The notes beneath the pieces are model-generated. The model was not told the origin of the DNA and ran no database searches. It worked only from the letters and a program-made list of their open reading frames with translations. From the NCBI RefSeq assembly GCF_004664715.2, contig NC_051071.1, forward strand, positions 28,761,661 through 28,825,660: a stretch of DNA of 64,000 nucleotides, in the 5' to 3' direction. Numbering within the stretch: position 1 is the stretch's first letter; every line of letters starts with the position of its first letter. Origin of the DNA: Peromyscus leucopus. Its lineage: Eukaryota > Chordata > Mammalia > Rodentia > Cricetidae. Positions 12,851-23,503 of the stretch are shown piece by piece. A program made the translations under genes and the position numbers.

Positions 12851-13521
12851 TGTTGGACTCTTTTGGACTGCCAGCCCCCAAATAAGGACACAGAGACTTA
12901 TTATTATTTATGAAATCTTGGCCTTCTTTAGTGGGTGATTGTTTGAGCCATGTCCTGAAGCACCACCCCTAGTGAGGTAGCAGGTAACTGTTATGCCTGC
13001 CTATGACCTAGAGGTACATTCCCCTGGGGTATGGCCATTGGGATCCCTTAAGACCTGGGATGCACATATGTACTCTCTCTTTGCTACCTTGTGGTTTTGG
13101 ATACTGAGATATTGGACCAAGAAAATCAGCATGGGATGTAGCTCAACTTTCTTGAACTCTATGATAAATCTCCCATGGTTGTGAGTTAACCCCCAAATAA
13201 ATTCCTTTACTCATTAAATAGACTTCGTAGATTAATCCCATTAGACATTAGCTTAGGTTTGTTCCAAATTAGCTCTTATAACTTAAATTAACTTGTTTCT
13301 ATTTATCTATGTTTTGCCATATGGCTTTTTACCTCTCCTCGCTTCTGTACATCCGACTTGCTCTGTGTCTTGCTGACATCTCCCCTGTGCCTGGTTAATC
13401 CCCTGAGTTCCTCTGCCTGAAAGTTCCTCCTACCCTCTTCTGCCTATCTATTGGCTATCCATCTTTTCATTAAAACAGTCACAGTGATATATCTTCACAC
13501 ATGTATAAATATCCTGCAACA
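12851..13521 (-). mobile_element. ERVK-like LTR interrupted by a second insertion
   Basis: Outer parts (12851-12927 and about 13245-13521) are the same family as the LTRs at 2797 and 36932. They hold 'ccagcccccaaataagg', 'cttggcc', 'tagcttaggtttgttcc' and a terminal 'cctgcaaca', bounded by TG...CA on the plus strand. No matching 6-bp flanking repeat is visible. The middle is occupied by an inserted element. Confidence 0.8.
12928..13244 (+). mobile_element. LTR-like insertion nested in the LTR, 4-bp TSD
   Basis: A 309-bp segment (12932-13240) begins TGGGTGATTG and ends ATCCCA. It is flanked by TTAG on both sides (12928-12931 and 13241-13244). It has an AATAAA near 13196, about 45 bp before its end, suggesting plus-strand R/U5 sequence. 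A 4-bp duplication suggests a class I (gammaretrovirus-like) ERV. I do not recognise the family. Confidence 0.6.
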
Positions 13522-13970
13522 AGGGCCCCTTTACTTCTGAGGTACAGACTCTACCATAGCTTCAGCATGTGCCTTGTGTGAATGGATAAACTAGGAAAAA
13601 GTTTGCATTCACGGTATGGATGTTGGCAATGATTCACAGTGGCAACCTGGAGAGATGACTGCACATGGTTCATTTCCTCTTCCTCTTTCTTTTCCACACT
13701 AAAAAGTTAATTTTGCCAATATTTTTTTCTTTTCACCAAAGTTGGCCCATATCATCTGGGTAATGTTTTAAGCAAATCCTTGAAAGGACATTTGTAGCAC
13801 CTTTCTGAGGGTTGTGCCAAGTACATCAAATTTCAGGACAGGGAATAACATTTTTTGAGCATGTAGTCTATATCTTGCATTGTGTGCTCAAACTATTTTG
13901 CTTTATTTTCTGAAGACAAGAGGCTATGAGTCTCAGATGTATAGATTTCTGTGCTCATGGTTGCATAAGC

Positions 13971-13972
<2 letters not shown>
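13522..13972. other. Unassigned DNA
   Basis: No gene or repeat recognised between the nested LTR and the compound microsatellite. Confidence 0.45.

Positions 13973-14049
<77 letters not shown>
13973..14049. repeat. Compound (CT)n-(GT)n microsatellite
   Basis: About 36 bp of pure CT (13973-14008) is followed after 3-4 bases by about 38 bp of pure GT (14012-14049). The overlapping open frames are translations of this repeat. Confidence 0.97.
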
Positions 14050-14052
<3 letters not shown>

Positions 14053-14104
14053 CCAAAGATCAATATCAAATATCTTGCTCAATCATTCTCTTATTTTTTG
14101 AAAC

Positions 14105-14305
14105 TAGAGCTCTCAATGAAACCAGAGCTCACTAATTTTGATAGACTAGCTATCCAACAAGCCCCAGTGATTCTTCTACTTCCATCTTCCCAGAACTGGG
14201 ATTGCTGATACAGTGCTTAATCTGCATGTATGGTAAGGATCTGAACTCAGGCCTTAATGCTCATGTAGCCAGGACTTTACCAACTGAGCTGTTTCCCTAT
14301 CCTCT
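14105..14305 (-). mobile_element. B4/RSINE1-like SINE
   Basis: The reverse strand reads as a tRNA-like head ('aacagctcagttggtaaag...gcctgagttcagatcc', near 14225-14305) followed by a degenerate B1-like half ('cccagttctggg...'). This composite structure defines B4-type SINEs. Highly diverged. Confidence 0.55.
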
Positions 14306-14317
14306 AACAAGATAAGG

Positions 14318-14430
14318 TTTATTATTTCACTTATAGAGGTGAGGAAATTGACTACAGAGAGAATGGACAGTTTGAGGCTAAATGTGCTAATCTGAGATTC
14401 AGAACCAGGACATTTATCTTTACAGAAGAT
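14318..14430 (+). mobile_element. MIR fragment
   Basis: 'tagaggtgaggaaattgac' and then 'gattcagaaccaggac' follow the MIR core and 3' half. Confidence 0.5.
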
Positions 14431-14887
14431 GTTCTCATCAGCCATTCATAGTGCCTGACTCAGAGAGATTTGATGGCAGAATACACAAGAGATCGAAAAT
14501 GATGGCAGGGATGACAGAAGGCTGAATTTTGGTTACTGACAAAGAAAATTGTTGGGGCAGGATGTGACATGAGTACACTATTAGAAAGTCTCTAGGACAC
14601 CTTTGCAGGGAGAGTGGAACTTGATGACATATACAGAAGGAGAGCAAGGAGCACACAGCAGGAAGCAGAATGCAACTGTTTTGGTCTAGGAACGTCATGG
14701 GAATTTTACTGTGGGCTCTGAGAGCTGAGTATGCTCACATTGCTTTTTAAAAGAATCTGAGGACGTTGAGCATCATTCCAAATGATGCTTCCCTTATGTG
14801 GCCTTCCCAGACATTAACGGAGCGGCTTTGCTTTGACCATACTTCCAGAACATTCTCTTACACTTTGGAGTGCAATAGTTTAGGGTA
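14431..14887. other. Unassigned DNA
   Basis: Nothing recognised; open frames here are short and unsupported. Confidence 0.4.
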
Positions 14888-15060
14888 CTTAGAGTCTCGG
14901 TATAGTTACACAGCCAAAATGTAGCCTTAATCTCTTCCTACCTGTGATCTTGGCAGTGTCTTTTTAACCAGTCCTTACTCAATTTTTCTTATGTGAAGAA
15001 TAATTATGGTACTTGCTTGTTAAAGATATTGTGGGGCACAGATAGAATGTCAAGTTGAGG
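14888..15060 (-). mobile_element. MIR-like fragment
   Basis: 'cagccaaaatgtagcc...' through 'gtgaagaataattatggtacttgc' resembles the MIR reverse complement. Weak match. Confidence 0.4.
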
Positions 15061-15325
15061 CTTCCAACTTGAGTTGGCTTTGTGTTTCTGAAGCCAATTA
15101 GCAATTATGAGATATTTTTGAGATTTACAGCTAGGAGAGAAGATTGTTACAAACATTTAATGATTAGAGAACAGAGAAACTGCTAAATAATCTACAATGC
15201 CCTTCCCAACTTCTAAACAAAGCCATATGGTTCAGCCTGTATTGATTTGGTGATCCTAGGTGGGAGGTTTTGAGTAGATTAAGTATATGTTGAAAATATG
15301 TATGCACACACCCACAAAGGCAAAC

Positions 15326-15329
15326 GTGT

Positions 15330-15365
<36 letters not shown>
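15326..15365. repeat. (GT)n microsatellite
   Basis: A 40-bp GT tract with one CT interruption, followed by AT/AC-rich low-complexity DNA to about 15480. Confidence 0.95.
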
Positions 15366-15368
<3 letters not shown>

Positions 15369-15480
15369 CATGTGTATGGATATACATGCCAATAATTTCT
15401 TGTTGCAGAATGTATATTATGTGCCCACACAAAAAGTATGTATGTACACAAACATATATTATGTATATATGTACATATGT

Positions 15481-16880
15481 ATTTCCAGTATCTTCATCAG
15501 TCTTCAATAGTGTTTGTTCACAGAACTGAAAGAAGCTCTGCCATCAGTCCTCCATGACTAATTAAAGATACAAGCCAAAGCAGAAGAAATAATCAAACTT
15601 TTAATCACTTACAAACTGTGATGGGATCGCAAGGTAACCAGGATCTAAGTCACAGACAGTACAACTGCCCCTTTTTTCCACTGTGTATTGTGACACAGTG
15701 TGTCAATTATGTGGCAGAGGCCAGTATATGAGGAAAAGAAAGTCTTCTAGAGTTTTGTGGGCCAGAGATGCAGGGGAAGGGCCTGGAGTTTTAACATACA
15801 TAGCAGGGAAATTGTTCTTCAAGGTTTTTCTCATTCCAGGCAAAATGTAGCAGAGTGCTAGAAGAGGACTTTTGCCCAAGCTTCCGATGTAGTGGCCCAA
15901 GAAAGGGCCATCCGGAGAAAGGAATGCACGATGAGAAAAGCATGACTAACCAGTGAGGTCTGAGTATTGATGAGTCCCTGCAGAGAGCACTGTGTTTTTG
16001 CTATGCCTATGTCTGGTGTGCCCAGGCCTGATTCCTTTGTAAAGCCTGCCAAGTGGAGCCCTTACCAAGGCCTCCACACAGGGGCTTTTGGCCAAGAGCT
16101 GGACTTCTAGGAATGAATTCACCAGTGTGAAGAATCATAAGAAAAAATATATGTATGAGCAAGATTAATCACAGACACTTTTCTATTTGACTAGCACCTA
16201 TGTGATAACCCATACACCTACAGATTTAGAGGTTATTTTGGGACACAGGAGTGAGTTCTTAAGTAACTGCACTCCATTTCTGTCATTATCACAACATTTT
16301 CTACAAGATGTGTTTTATTTTCTTACTTGGGCTCAGATAGAATAAGAGACCATTTGGAGTTGGCTTACGCTCAACTTCAGTGGGTGAATTTAATTGTTTA
16401 TGACCAAACTTGGGCCTGTTGAGAAAGCAGTTTTAATATAAAAAATACTGAAATAAAATTATACTTATGAAAACTATAACTTAGCCACTCTGTGGAGCTG
16501 GCCCAGAGCAGAGCTTCCGAGGCATCTGCAGAAGCACCCTGGCTGGGAAGACTCTAATACCACTACTTCTGACCGTTGTAATTGGTGCCTCTGAATAATC
16601 AGTTCCCTGTGCCTAATTGCATTTTTGTTTCCCTGTGACATGAGAGTGATCATAAGTTGTTTGTTAGCAGCCCATGTGTAATCTCTATGAAGTTCTTCAG
16701 AAGGTAAGGGTGACAAGTGGCAAGTTTTCTGCATGTGTGTGTTGGTCCAAGATGGCGGCACAGGGTGGGAGGGTGGAAGGGCAAGGAAGCATTCTCCTGA
16801 CAGGAGGGCACTGCCAAGCTAAAAGCTAATGGGTTGGAGTTGTATACTTTTCTAGTTATTTCTTTGTTTTGTTTTTGTTG
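15481..16880. other. Unassigned DNA, moderate GC
   Basis: No exon or repeat I can name. 15540-16090 is more GC-rich and may be an unrecognised old ERV or L1 piece; its minus-strand open frames (15703-15900, 15858-16052) carry no known motif. 'caagatggcggc' near 16749 matches the YY1 core but has no promoter context. Confidence 0.4.
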
Positions 16881-16884
16881 TTAT

Positions 16885-17506
16885 TGCCAGAACAAACTTC
16901 CAGAGGTTGTATATATTGTAAACAAAAGAGGTTTACCTCTCATTTCAGAATATTCCAGAACATAGCACCAATGTCTTCTTGGCTCTTCAGAGTGCCTCCT
17001 TGGCTGAATCACAATATGGTGGATTCAGTAATCATGGGGGATGGTGAGAAGGGGAGGTCTCATGGCAACATGGAAAGCCCCAGAAGTTAGGTCACTCTTT
17101 ACAAAACAGACCTTTCTTGAGCTGGGCGGGGGTGACAATAAACAGGGTCTCACAAGAATTAGTCCCTTCTGGGGGCAGCATATCAAAGATCTATTCATCA
17201 TCATCTTTTTTAAAAGATTTATTTATTTATTATGTATACAATGTTCTGTCTGCACGTATCCCTGCAGGCTAGAAGAAGGCATCAGATCTCATTAGAGATG
17301 GTTGTAAGCTACCATGTGGTTGCTGGGAATTGGGGCTGGAGAGATGACTCAGAGGTTAAGAGCATTGCTTGCTCTTCCAAAGGTCCTATTCATCTTCTTC
17401 TAAGCCTCACGTCTGAAAAACTCCATGCCTTAGCAACATCACCACACTTAGGACCAAACTTCTAGCAAGTGAAACCTTGTGAGGAGTAACCACATTGAAT
17501 CCACAA
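16885..17506. mobile_element. Ancient interspersed repeat, host of the inverted B2
   Basis: The flanks of the B2 read as one older repeat. The left part ('attgccagaacaaacttcc', 'gaatcacaatatggtgg') and right part ('gcaacatcaccacactt', 'gaatccacaatg') have the style of MaLR-type mammalian repeats. I cannot name the family. Confidence 0.35.
17191..17401 (-). mobile_element. B2 SINE with inverted 5' end and TSD
   Basis: 17207-17331 is the B2 3' portion in minus orientation ('agatttatttatttattatg' to 'gttgctgggaatt'). 17332-17385 is the B2 head in plus orientation ('ggggctggagagatgactc' to 'ttccaaaggtcc'). Together they account for nearly a full B2 with about 5 bp lost at the joint. Flanking direct repeats 17191-17206 and 17386-17401 match at 14 of 16 positions, so both halves came from one insertion. 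The joint falls in the pol III B box. Confidence 0.85.
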
Positions 17507-17918
17507 TGTCTTAGTTTGCTTCCTATTGCTGTGATGAAGACCATGACCAAAAACAAACTGGGAGAGAAAGGGCTTATTTGGATTACAGGTCTCATTCACA
17601 GTCCATCACTGAGGGGAAGCAAGGCAAGGACTCAAGCGTGGTAGCAATCTGGAGTCAGGACGTGCAGCAGAGAATATGGAAGAATGTTCCTTACTGGCTT
17701 AGTCTTCATGGTTTGCTCAGTGTGCCTCCTAGTACAACCAAGAACCACCTGCCCAAGGATGACAGCACCCACAATCAATCAATCATTGATTAAGAAACTT
17801 CCCATGGACTTGTCTACACACTATCTGATGGAGTTATCAGTTTTCTTCTCACCTGATATTTCCTCTTCCCAGGTAATTCTAGCTGTTATCAAGTTGAAAA
17901 CAAAGCCAACCATCACAC
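17507..17918 (+). mobile_element. Rodent interspersed repeat ('tcttagtt...tattgctgtgatgaag' family)
   Basis: Begins 'tgtcttagtttgcttcc', continues 'attgctgtgatgaagacc' and 'agaaagggcttatttgg', and ends with 'agctgttatcaagttg'. I recognise this order as an abundant rodent middle-repetitive element but am not certain of its name. Related copies lie at 35743 and possibly 42283. Confidence 0.65.
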
Positions 17919-17954
17919 ATAGCAATCTGGATTATCATGGCCAAGAGTTATGGA

Positions 17955-18272
17955 CATCCAGTTGCTGGGGAGGGTGACTGAGGTGCTAAAAGAACATACC
18001 TTACAGGTATGAGGGCCAGAGTGTAATTCCAAGAAATCATGTAAAAAGCCAGGTGTGATAGTCAGAAACGTGAACTCCTCAAGCTGGTGAGGGGGCATAT
18101 AGACATGAAGATCCCTGAGGCTTGTTAACTATTCAGCCTAGCCTATTTGCCAAGATCCAGGCCAGTGAGAAATCCTGAGAAAATCCATGAGAAAAGAAAT
18201 CCATGAGAAAAGAATATACTGGATGGCTCCTGAGGAAGGACATCAATCAATGTGCATACACATAGGCACATG

Positions 18273-18325
<53 letters not shown>
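17955..18325 (+). mobile_element. B4 SINE with (CA)n tail
   Basis: A tRNA-like head ('gggtgactgaggtgctaaaa'), 'catgtaaaaagccaggtgtg', 'tccaggccagtgagaaatcc' and 'tggctcctgaggaagg' follow B4 order. The element ends in 50 bp of pure AC (18274-18323). A 16-18 bp segment ('atccatgagaaaagaa') is tandemly repeated near 18183-18215. Confidence 0.65.
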
Positions 18326-19239
18326 TAAAGTGAAATAAATGCTTATCTGGGGTGAGGCAATTGCACTCTGATGGATGATAGGATTCAAGCGGCCCAAGAA
18401 GAAAGCAGGCGCCGAGTCTCTTGCATTTGACTGGCGTGAGACCAGCATCCTAAATTTGTTGTGGAAGGCTTGCCATGTGGGGTTGAAAACTTCAGCATTT
18501 CCCCACCCTTTCCCCACCTATTGTAGCTGCTCCTGGCTCTCTTGCTCTTTATCTTTGCACTCACATCTGACATACGATGAGGCTCTTCTGACATTGTTTA
18601 CAGCACCTCTCTACTGGCAAGATACTAATTCACACTCCCAGTTACTTCTGCCACCAGTTACAAAAATCTAGCTTTCCCTGTACTACTTTCAGGCTCAAGT
18701 GCAGAACCCAAACATCCAGTTTGGGGCCTTAAGATTAGGAACCTTAAGATGTCCAGAATTTCTGTCCATTAAAGCCTGGCATCTCTCTTCTTATAAGCAA
18801 TTTAAAAAAAAACCAATTCTATTATTTTGAATTTCTGTAATCGAAGTGGCATTTTAAAGTAAATTTTCTAGCTGTATAATTCTAGAGGTTTATTGACCTT
18901 GAATTTCTCTCTTTCATATGTGTTTTGATTGCTCCTTAAGCACACATTCAGAATTGCCAGAAAAATTTAGTCAGACTTTAGTGTTTTTCCTTAATCAGTC
19001 CAAAGAGTGATCGGGGAGACTCTAAGCGTAGACAGAGCAGACCTTGGGTTTCACACTGAATAGTGCATGAGGGATAGGAGACAGGGTGAGGCAGTGCAGA
19101 GCCACTCACGATGGAATACGGACCATGAGGCTGAGCCACCCGTCTATACACCTCATGATCCTTACCCCAGTCCCTGGGACTTCTTGGATGTTAGGGTCTG
19201 GACTTCTCCACAGTTGTCCTGCATGCACACGATGTCTGC
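18326..19239. other. Unassigned DNA
   Basis: No gene or repeat recognised. The open frames here, up to 124 codons, mostly run across the CA repeat or lack motifs. Confidence 0.4.
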
Positions 19240-19780
19240 GATGCCTCTTCAGCCAGTTTCCCTTCTGTTCTTCATATTGAAATGTTTCTTGTGTCTTCAC
19301 AATTCCCACAACATCCGAATCAATTTCCATTCATTTCACAATAAAACTGAAAGAAAGCACGCATCTACTGACCATGTTCTTCCCAGCAGCTACTGCCCTT
19401 CTTCCCTTTGAACACATAACTTACTTACAAAACATGGCCTTTACATGCTGTGTTTGGCCTCTTCCTTCCTCCTCATTATGGACACTTGTTCATCAATTCT
19501 TCCTCCTGACAGCCTCGGTGTCCACTATGATTTGGTGATCATTAATTCTTCATGTAAACTTACATAACTTCAATGCTTCCTCTTCCCTAAAATCTTTTTT
19601 TTTAATATGGCTTCCAAAATAGTTCATTTCTGTTCTGACCTTTGTCTCCAAGAGCTGCTTTTCTTTCAGAGGCATTTCTCTTGTCCTGTACTTTACTGAT
19701 ATTTTCTCTTGATCCTCAGCCTCAAGGCTCCAGTCTGATAATTAGTTTCCTCTACACAGTATTGCCAGTGCTGTACTCAT
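19240..19780 (+). mobile_element. Possible L2 ORF2-derived relic
   Basis: A pyrimidine-rich stretch ('cctcagcctcaaggctcc', 'ctgacctttgtctcc') resembles decayed L2 coding sequence. The match is by style and is weak. Confidence 0.3.
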
Positions 19781-19934
19781 AGGGGGTGATGACTTCCTTT
19801 TTCATCTCATTTATGCTGTTATCTGTACTTAAGGTGGACAGTATGAGCAAATAACACCCCCCCAACACACAATAATTACTATAGTCACAACAGACCCACC
19901 TCCTCATGTACTTACCATGTGGGTATGATGAGAT

Positions 19935-20690
19935 CAATTACAATTTAATCTCTTAGCATTTTTTCCAGTTTGTAACAATATTATTAAATACAATTTAATA
20001 ATTGTATTATTATACAATTAGATATGTTATACATTAGATCTATGTACCTAGTAATTTTATAGTACCACTCGGGAGCCAGAGCCAGGTGGATCTCAGTGAG
20101 TTCAAGGCTAGCCTGGGCTACCAAGTGAGTTCCAGGAAAGGCGCAAAGCTACACAGAGAAACCCTGTCTCGAAAAATCAAAAAAAAATTTATACTACTAT
20201 AGGCTATATACTTTAATCTACATTTTAACCCTCCAACCTCTCTGTCCCTGGTAGTCAGTGTTCTAGAATGTACTTCTTTATATATCATGTGGTTTTTATA
20301 TTTTCCATATAGGTGGTGTCATGGAGCTCTATTTTTAGAGTGATTTTACCTCATGTTGCAACAAATGACAAGATTTCATTTCTATGCCAAATAATATTCC
20401 ATTATAAGAAATTGTAACAAAAATGTTGCCTGTTTATCTGCTGGTAGACACTACATGGTTCCCATATCTGTCTTTCATCAGTAATGATGAAATAGACATA
20501 GGAGTGCAGATATCTCTCTGAGGGGATAGCTTTTCTTTGTGTGTACATTCAAATGAAATATTGCTGGGCCATGGGATAATTCTATTTCTGTCTTAAATAT
20601 CTCCTTTGTATTATCAAGTTCAATATCAAATTCTATACTGAAGCATCTAACTCTCAATTTGAAATTAATGCTTAAATGTCTATTCACTTA
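19935..20690 (-). mobile_element. Ancient L1M-type L1, split by a B1
   Basis: The antisense L1 3' order is retained: 'gttgcaacaaatgac', 'aataatattccattat', 'gagtgcagatatctctctg', 'attgctgggcc'. The B1 at 20063-20189 lies inside it. Confidence 0.55.
20063..20189 (+). mobile_element. B1 SINE, 5'-truncated
   Basis: Starts mid-left arm at 'cactcgggagcc', then 'gttcaaggctagcctgggc', then the cricetid-type right half and a short A tail. About 20 bp of the 5' end is missing. Confidence 0.9.
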
Positions 20691-20828
20691 GAATCTGTAC
20701 CTGACCCAAGACCTCTCCTCTCAGTTGATGACAATTCACCTTTCTTGTACTCAATGCATTCATTTGGAATCACAAGGTGACCTCATATCCAACAGTCCAT
20801 GCCCTCTTGGAATTCAAGAGGAATATCT

Positions 20829-21058
20829 AGAAAGGTTCTCAACCTTTCTAAAATGCTGTAATTTTAATATAGTTCCTCATGTTATGGTGACTTCCAACTA
20901 TAAAATTATTTCTGTTGCTATTTCATAACTGGAATTTTGCTACTATTGTGAATCATAATGCACATATCTGTATTTCCTGATGGTCTTAGGTGATCCTTGT
21001 GGAAGGGTCATTTGACACCCCCCCAAAGTGGTCACTATTCATAGGTTGAGAACTTCTG
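20829..21058. mobile_element. URR1 hAT DNA transposon, near full length
   Basis: Both degenerate termini are present: 'aaaggttctcaacc' on the left and 'ggttgagaacttctg' on the right. Between them lie 'cataactggaattttgctac' and 'gtgaatcataatg'. About 230 bp and non-coding. No 8-bp target duplication is recognisable. Confidence 0.8.
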
Positions 21059-21059
21059 A

Positions 21060-21600
21060 TGAGAGCCTAATCCTCATTTCCTTACAACTCCACCTTCTTC
21101 CAGCATTCCCAGTTCCTCTTCCTCACCTGATCACACATGACTCTGTCCTTACCCCTCTACAGGTTGTTTTCCATGGTGTGCTGCCAAGGAGAGGAATTTT
21201 AAATATGATTTCATTCATCCACTGCTTAACCCCCATCCCCAACAGCTCCAAAAAGCCAACACTATTGGCATTTCTAAGACCCATGTGACACTTTCCTCTT
21301 ACCTTGTGGTGTTGTCTTTCTACCCTTTCCTCATTTATACATCTTTGACCTTAACATTTCTCTTTTTCTTTTTTTTTTTTTTTTTTTTTGACCTTAACAT
21401 TTCTTACAACCCATAGATAGGTAGGCTTTCATCACATGGTTTTTATTTAGCTCTCACGATTGTTTGAGTTGAACCTGCCCTATAAATCCCTATGGCTCAT
21501 ACTCTCCCCTCAAGTCTTTTTCTCCACTCACCCAATAGTCCTGTTGAAACTTACATTTCCAGTCTTCACCAACCTTCCCCTTCTCTTCTCTGGTCTCTTG
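21060..21600 (+). mobile_element. L2 relic carrying a tail-only insertion
   Basis: The segment around 'gtgctgccaaggagag' and 'aaatatgatttcattc' follows the L2 3' half in diverged form. Confidence 0.45.
21344..21404 (-). mobile_element. Poly(A)-only retrotransposition event with 15-18 bp TSD
   Basis: GACCTTAACATTTCT occurs at 21347-21361 and again, perfectly, at 21390-21404. The match extends to 18 bp if the preceding TTT is counted. Only a T-rich tract of about 28 bp (21362-21389) separates the copies. The base context right of the second copy (TTCT/TA) is close to an L1-endonuclease site. It looks like an insertion so severely 5'-truncated that only the tail remains. Confidence 0.8.
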
Positions 21601-22185
21601 TGGCTTGTTAGGTAGTAATTTGATAAGGAGTTATTATTTGAAACTCACAGAGAAGTGACTTTCTATACAATCATTCTATATAAGTGGTTGCAGCCTTTAA
21701 ACCCACTCTAGGGTATAAGATGACAAATTCCACAGCATTTATTTCATACAAACATAATGATTAGTGGGAACTTTGTACCTGTGAAGTACTACCTAAATGC
21801 CTTATAGTAGGGATATTTGGAGCTGAGTATCCCTTTAAGTGCATTTACACTTCTTTCTACCTTTCTCCAATAGCTTTTAATCTTGTAAAAAAAAAAAAAG
21901 CATTAACTAGTTACCAAGGAACAGGGTGTACAGCTTTCTAGGTGACCACAGAAATGAATGGATCTGCAGGAAAGGTGGACCATCCATATTGTCACATTCA
22001 GGTCCCTAAACTTTATATTCTTTTCTACTAGAAACTCATCTTTATGAAAGTGTCTGAAAATTGTCCATGGCCACACTGTTTAATATATAGAAGGCTACAA
22101 AAATACATATTTCAAACACTTTTCCTCTTTCTAACACACAAAAGCAATAATATATCTGTTAGCATTTCATAGCCTAAATGTGGCC

Positions 22186-22190
<5 letters not shown>
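21601..22190. other. Unassigned AT-rich DNA
   Basis: No gene recognised. An A12-13 tract lies near 21887. Confidence 0.4.

Positions 22191-22231
<41 letters not shown>
22191..22231. repeat. (GT)n microsatellite
   Basis: About 41 bp of pure GT. Confidence 0.96.
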
Positions 22232-22232
<1 letters not shown>

Positions 22233-22350
22233 TGAGTGTGCCCATGTGTGTATGCAAATACACTCATTGATTGAGAACTATATGTTTTTCTTCACAAAGA
22301 TTCATCATTTCTTGGGACATGTAGTCTTCAAAGACATTTTGTTCCATTAT

Positions 22351-22372
22351 CTTTTTTCCTCTCTTTTCTCTT

Positions 22373-22428
<56 letters not shown>
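22351..22428. repeat. Polypyrimidine tract with (CT)n core
   Basis: Mixed C/T sequence becomes pure CT from about 22378 to 22427. The homopurine-homopyrimidine strand asymmetry could adopt H-DNA. Confidence 0.95.
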
Positions 22429-22430
<2 letters not shown>

Positions 22431-22434
22431 CGTC

Positions 22435-22500
22435 AGAGATAATAAAGTCCAGAGCAATGAAATGACTTGTCCATGGTCCCACAATGGCTCAGTTGCTCTA
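22435..22500 (+). mobile_element. MIR core fragment
   Basis: 'gtccagagcaatgaaatgac' followed by 'ttgtccatggtcccacaatgg' matches the MIR core. Confidence 0.5.
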
Positions 22501-22829
22501 TTCATGGGGAGCCATCCCCTTTGGGTTGCCTCCTCACTCTCTGCTCTTGAAATCTTTTAGGAGAGGTTGGCAGCCAATCTCATACTCTATTTGCCGTAAT
22601 GACAATGTTAAGTATTATATAATGATGGCAAAACCTGGCTTATGTTTGGACTTGACAAAATGTTGTAGGAGTGAGAACGGCCCTCTGAGTCCAGTAGCCA
22701 TTTATTATTGGCATTTGGTTAGATGGGTACTTTCTGTGGTGTCTTACCCCAGTTGTCTCCAACACTCTCATTATGAAAAGTTAACTGTTGTTCTGAGATT
22801 GCATATTTACATTCCTTGACACTGTAGGA

Positions 22830-22960
22830 TCTTGTTCCTGATTAAAGGGCCCATTGCTGCCAATTCTCTGTGAAGGCAGCTTCTGCTGAAGCCTTGATAA
22901 TCATTTTTATGCATCGAGGAAAGCACAAGGAGCATCGAACCATAATCATTTCTATAAACA
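22830..22960. promoter_or_regulatory. Candidate conserved non-coding element
   Basis: A high-complexity, repeat-free stretch holds paired short motifs: ataatcattt at 22897 and 22942 enclosing gcatcga at 22911 and 22932. Homeodomain-like TAAT cores and retained CpGs give an enhancer-like texture, but this is inference only. Confidence 0.25.
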
Positions 22961-23455
22961 TAGACAAGCTGTAAATTGTGACTGATACAAATTAAACTAT
23001 GTTCCTCAGTAATTATATTTTAGAGATTGTGCACCACATACCCAAACACAATTTTAAAATCAGAAAACTATAATTGCATGTTTAGTGCCTAGCACTTTTT
23101 GCATGTTTTTTTTCTCTGCATGAGTTATTGCAAAGAAATTGGTTTCCTGGGCACATCAGGAACAGGTTCATTGGGCCATTGCCATGATTGCCATTGCATA
23201 ATATTATTCTCATTATGTCAATCATCTTCTTTTGAAGGAAGATGTAGGGCCTTAGGCCATCACACAAAAGAGTAACTAAGTCCTCCCAAGTGTTTCTTCT
23301 AGTTGTCTTTGCTTTAGCCCAGTCACCACTGATGCTACCATTATGGATATCTCGGGTACCACTTCTTTCAGCCATTACTAGTATCTCCCATTAGTCTACA
23401 TCCATATCTCCTGTTGCTACTCCCTATAGCAGCTTTATATCAAGCTCTGCTGAGT

Positions 23456-23457
<2 letters not shown>
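22961..23457. other. Unassigned DNA
   Basis: No gene or repeat recognised. The 97-codon minus-strand frame at 23082-23375 has no recognisable domain. Confidence 0.4.

Positions 23458-23499
<42 letters not shown>
23458..23499. repeat. (AC)n microsatellite
   Basis: About 41 bp of pure AC. Confidence 0.96.

Positions 23500-23503
<4 letters not shown>

Noticed and set aside
13880..14208. Open frames of 64-73 codons with Leu-Ser and Val-Cys runs
   Set aside because: They are translations of the (CT)n and (GT)n tracts. The same applies to frames at 15164-15529, 18143-18517, 22180-22560, 40227-40436 and 60415-60627.
16740..16780. YY1-like 'caagatggcggc' as a promoter or L1 5' end
   Set aside because: No CpG island, no L1 5' UTR sequence downstream and no nearby gene; a single motif is not enough.
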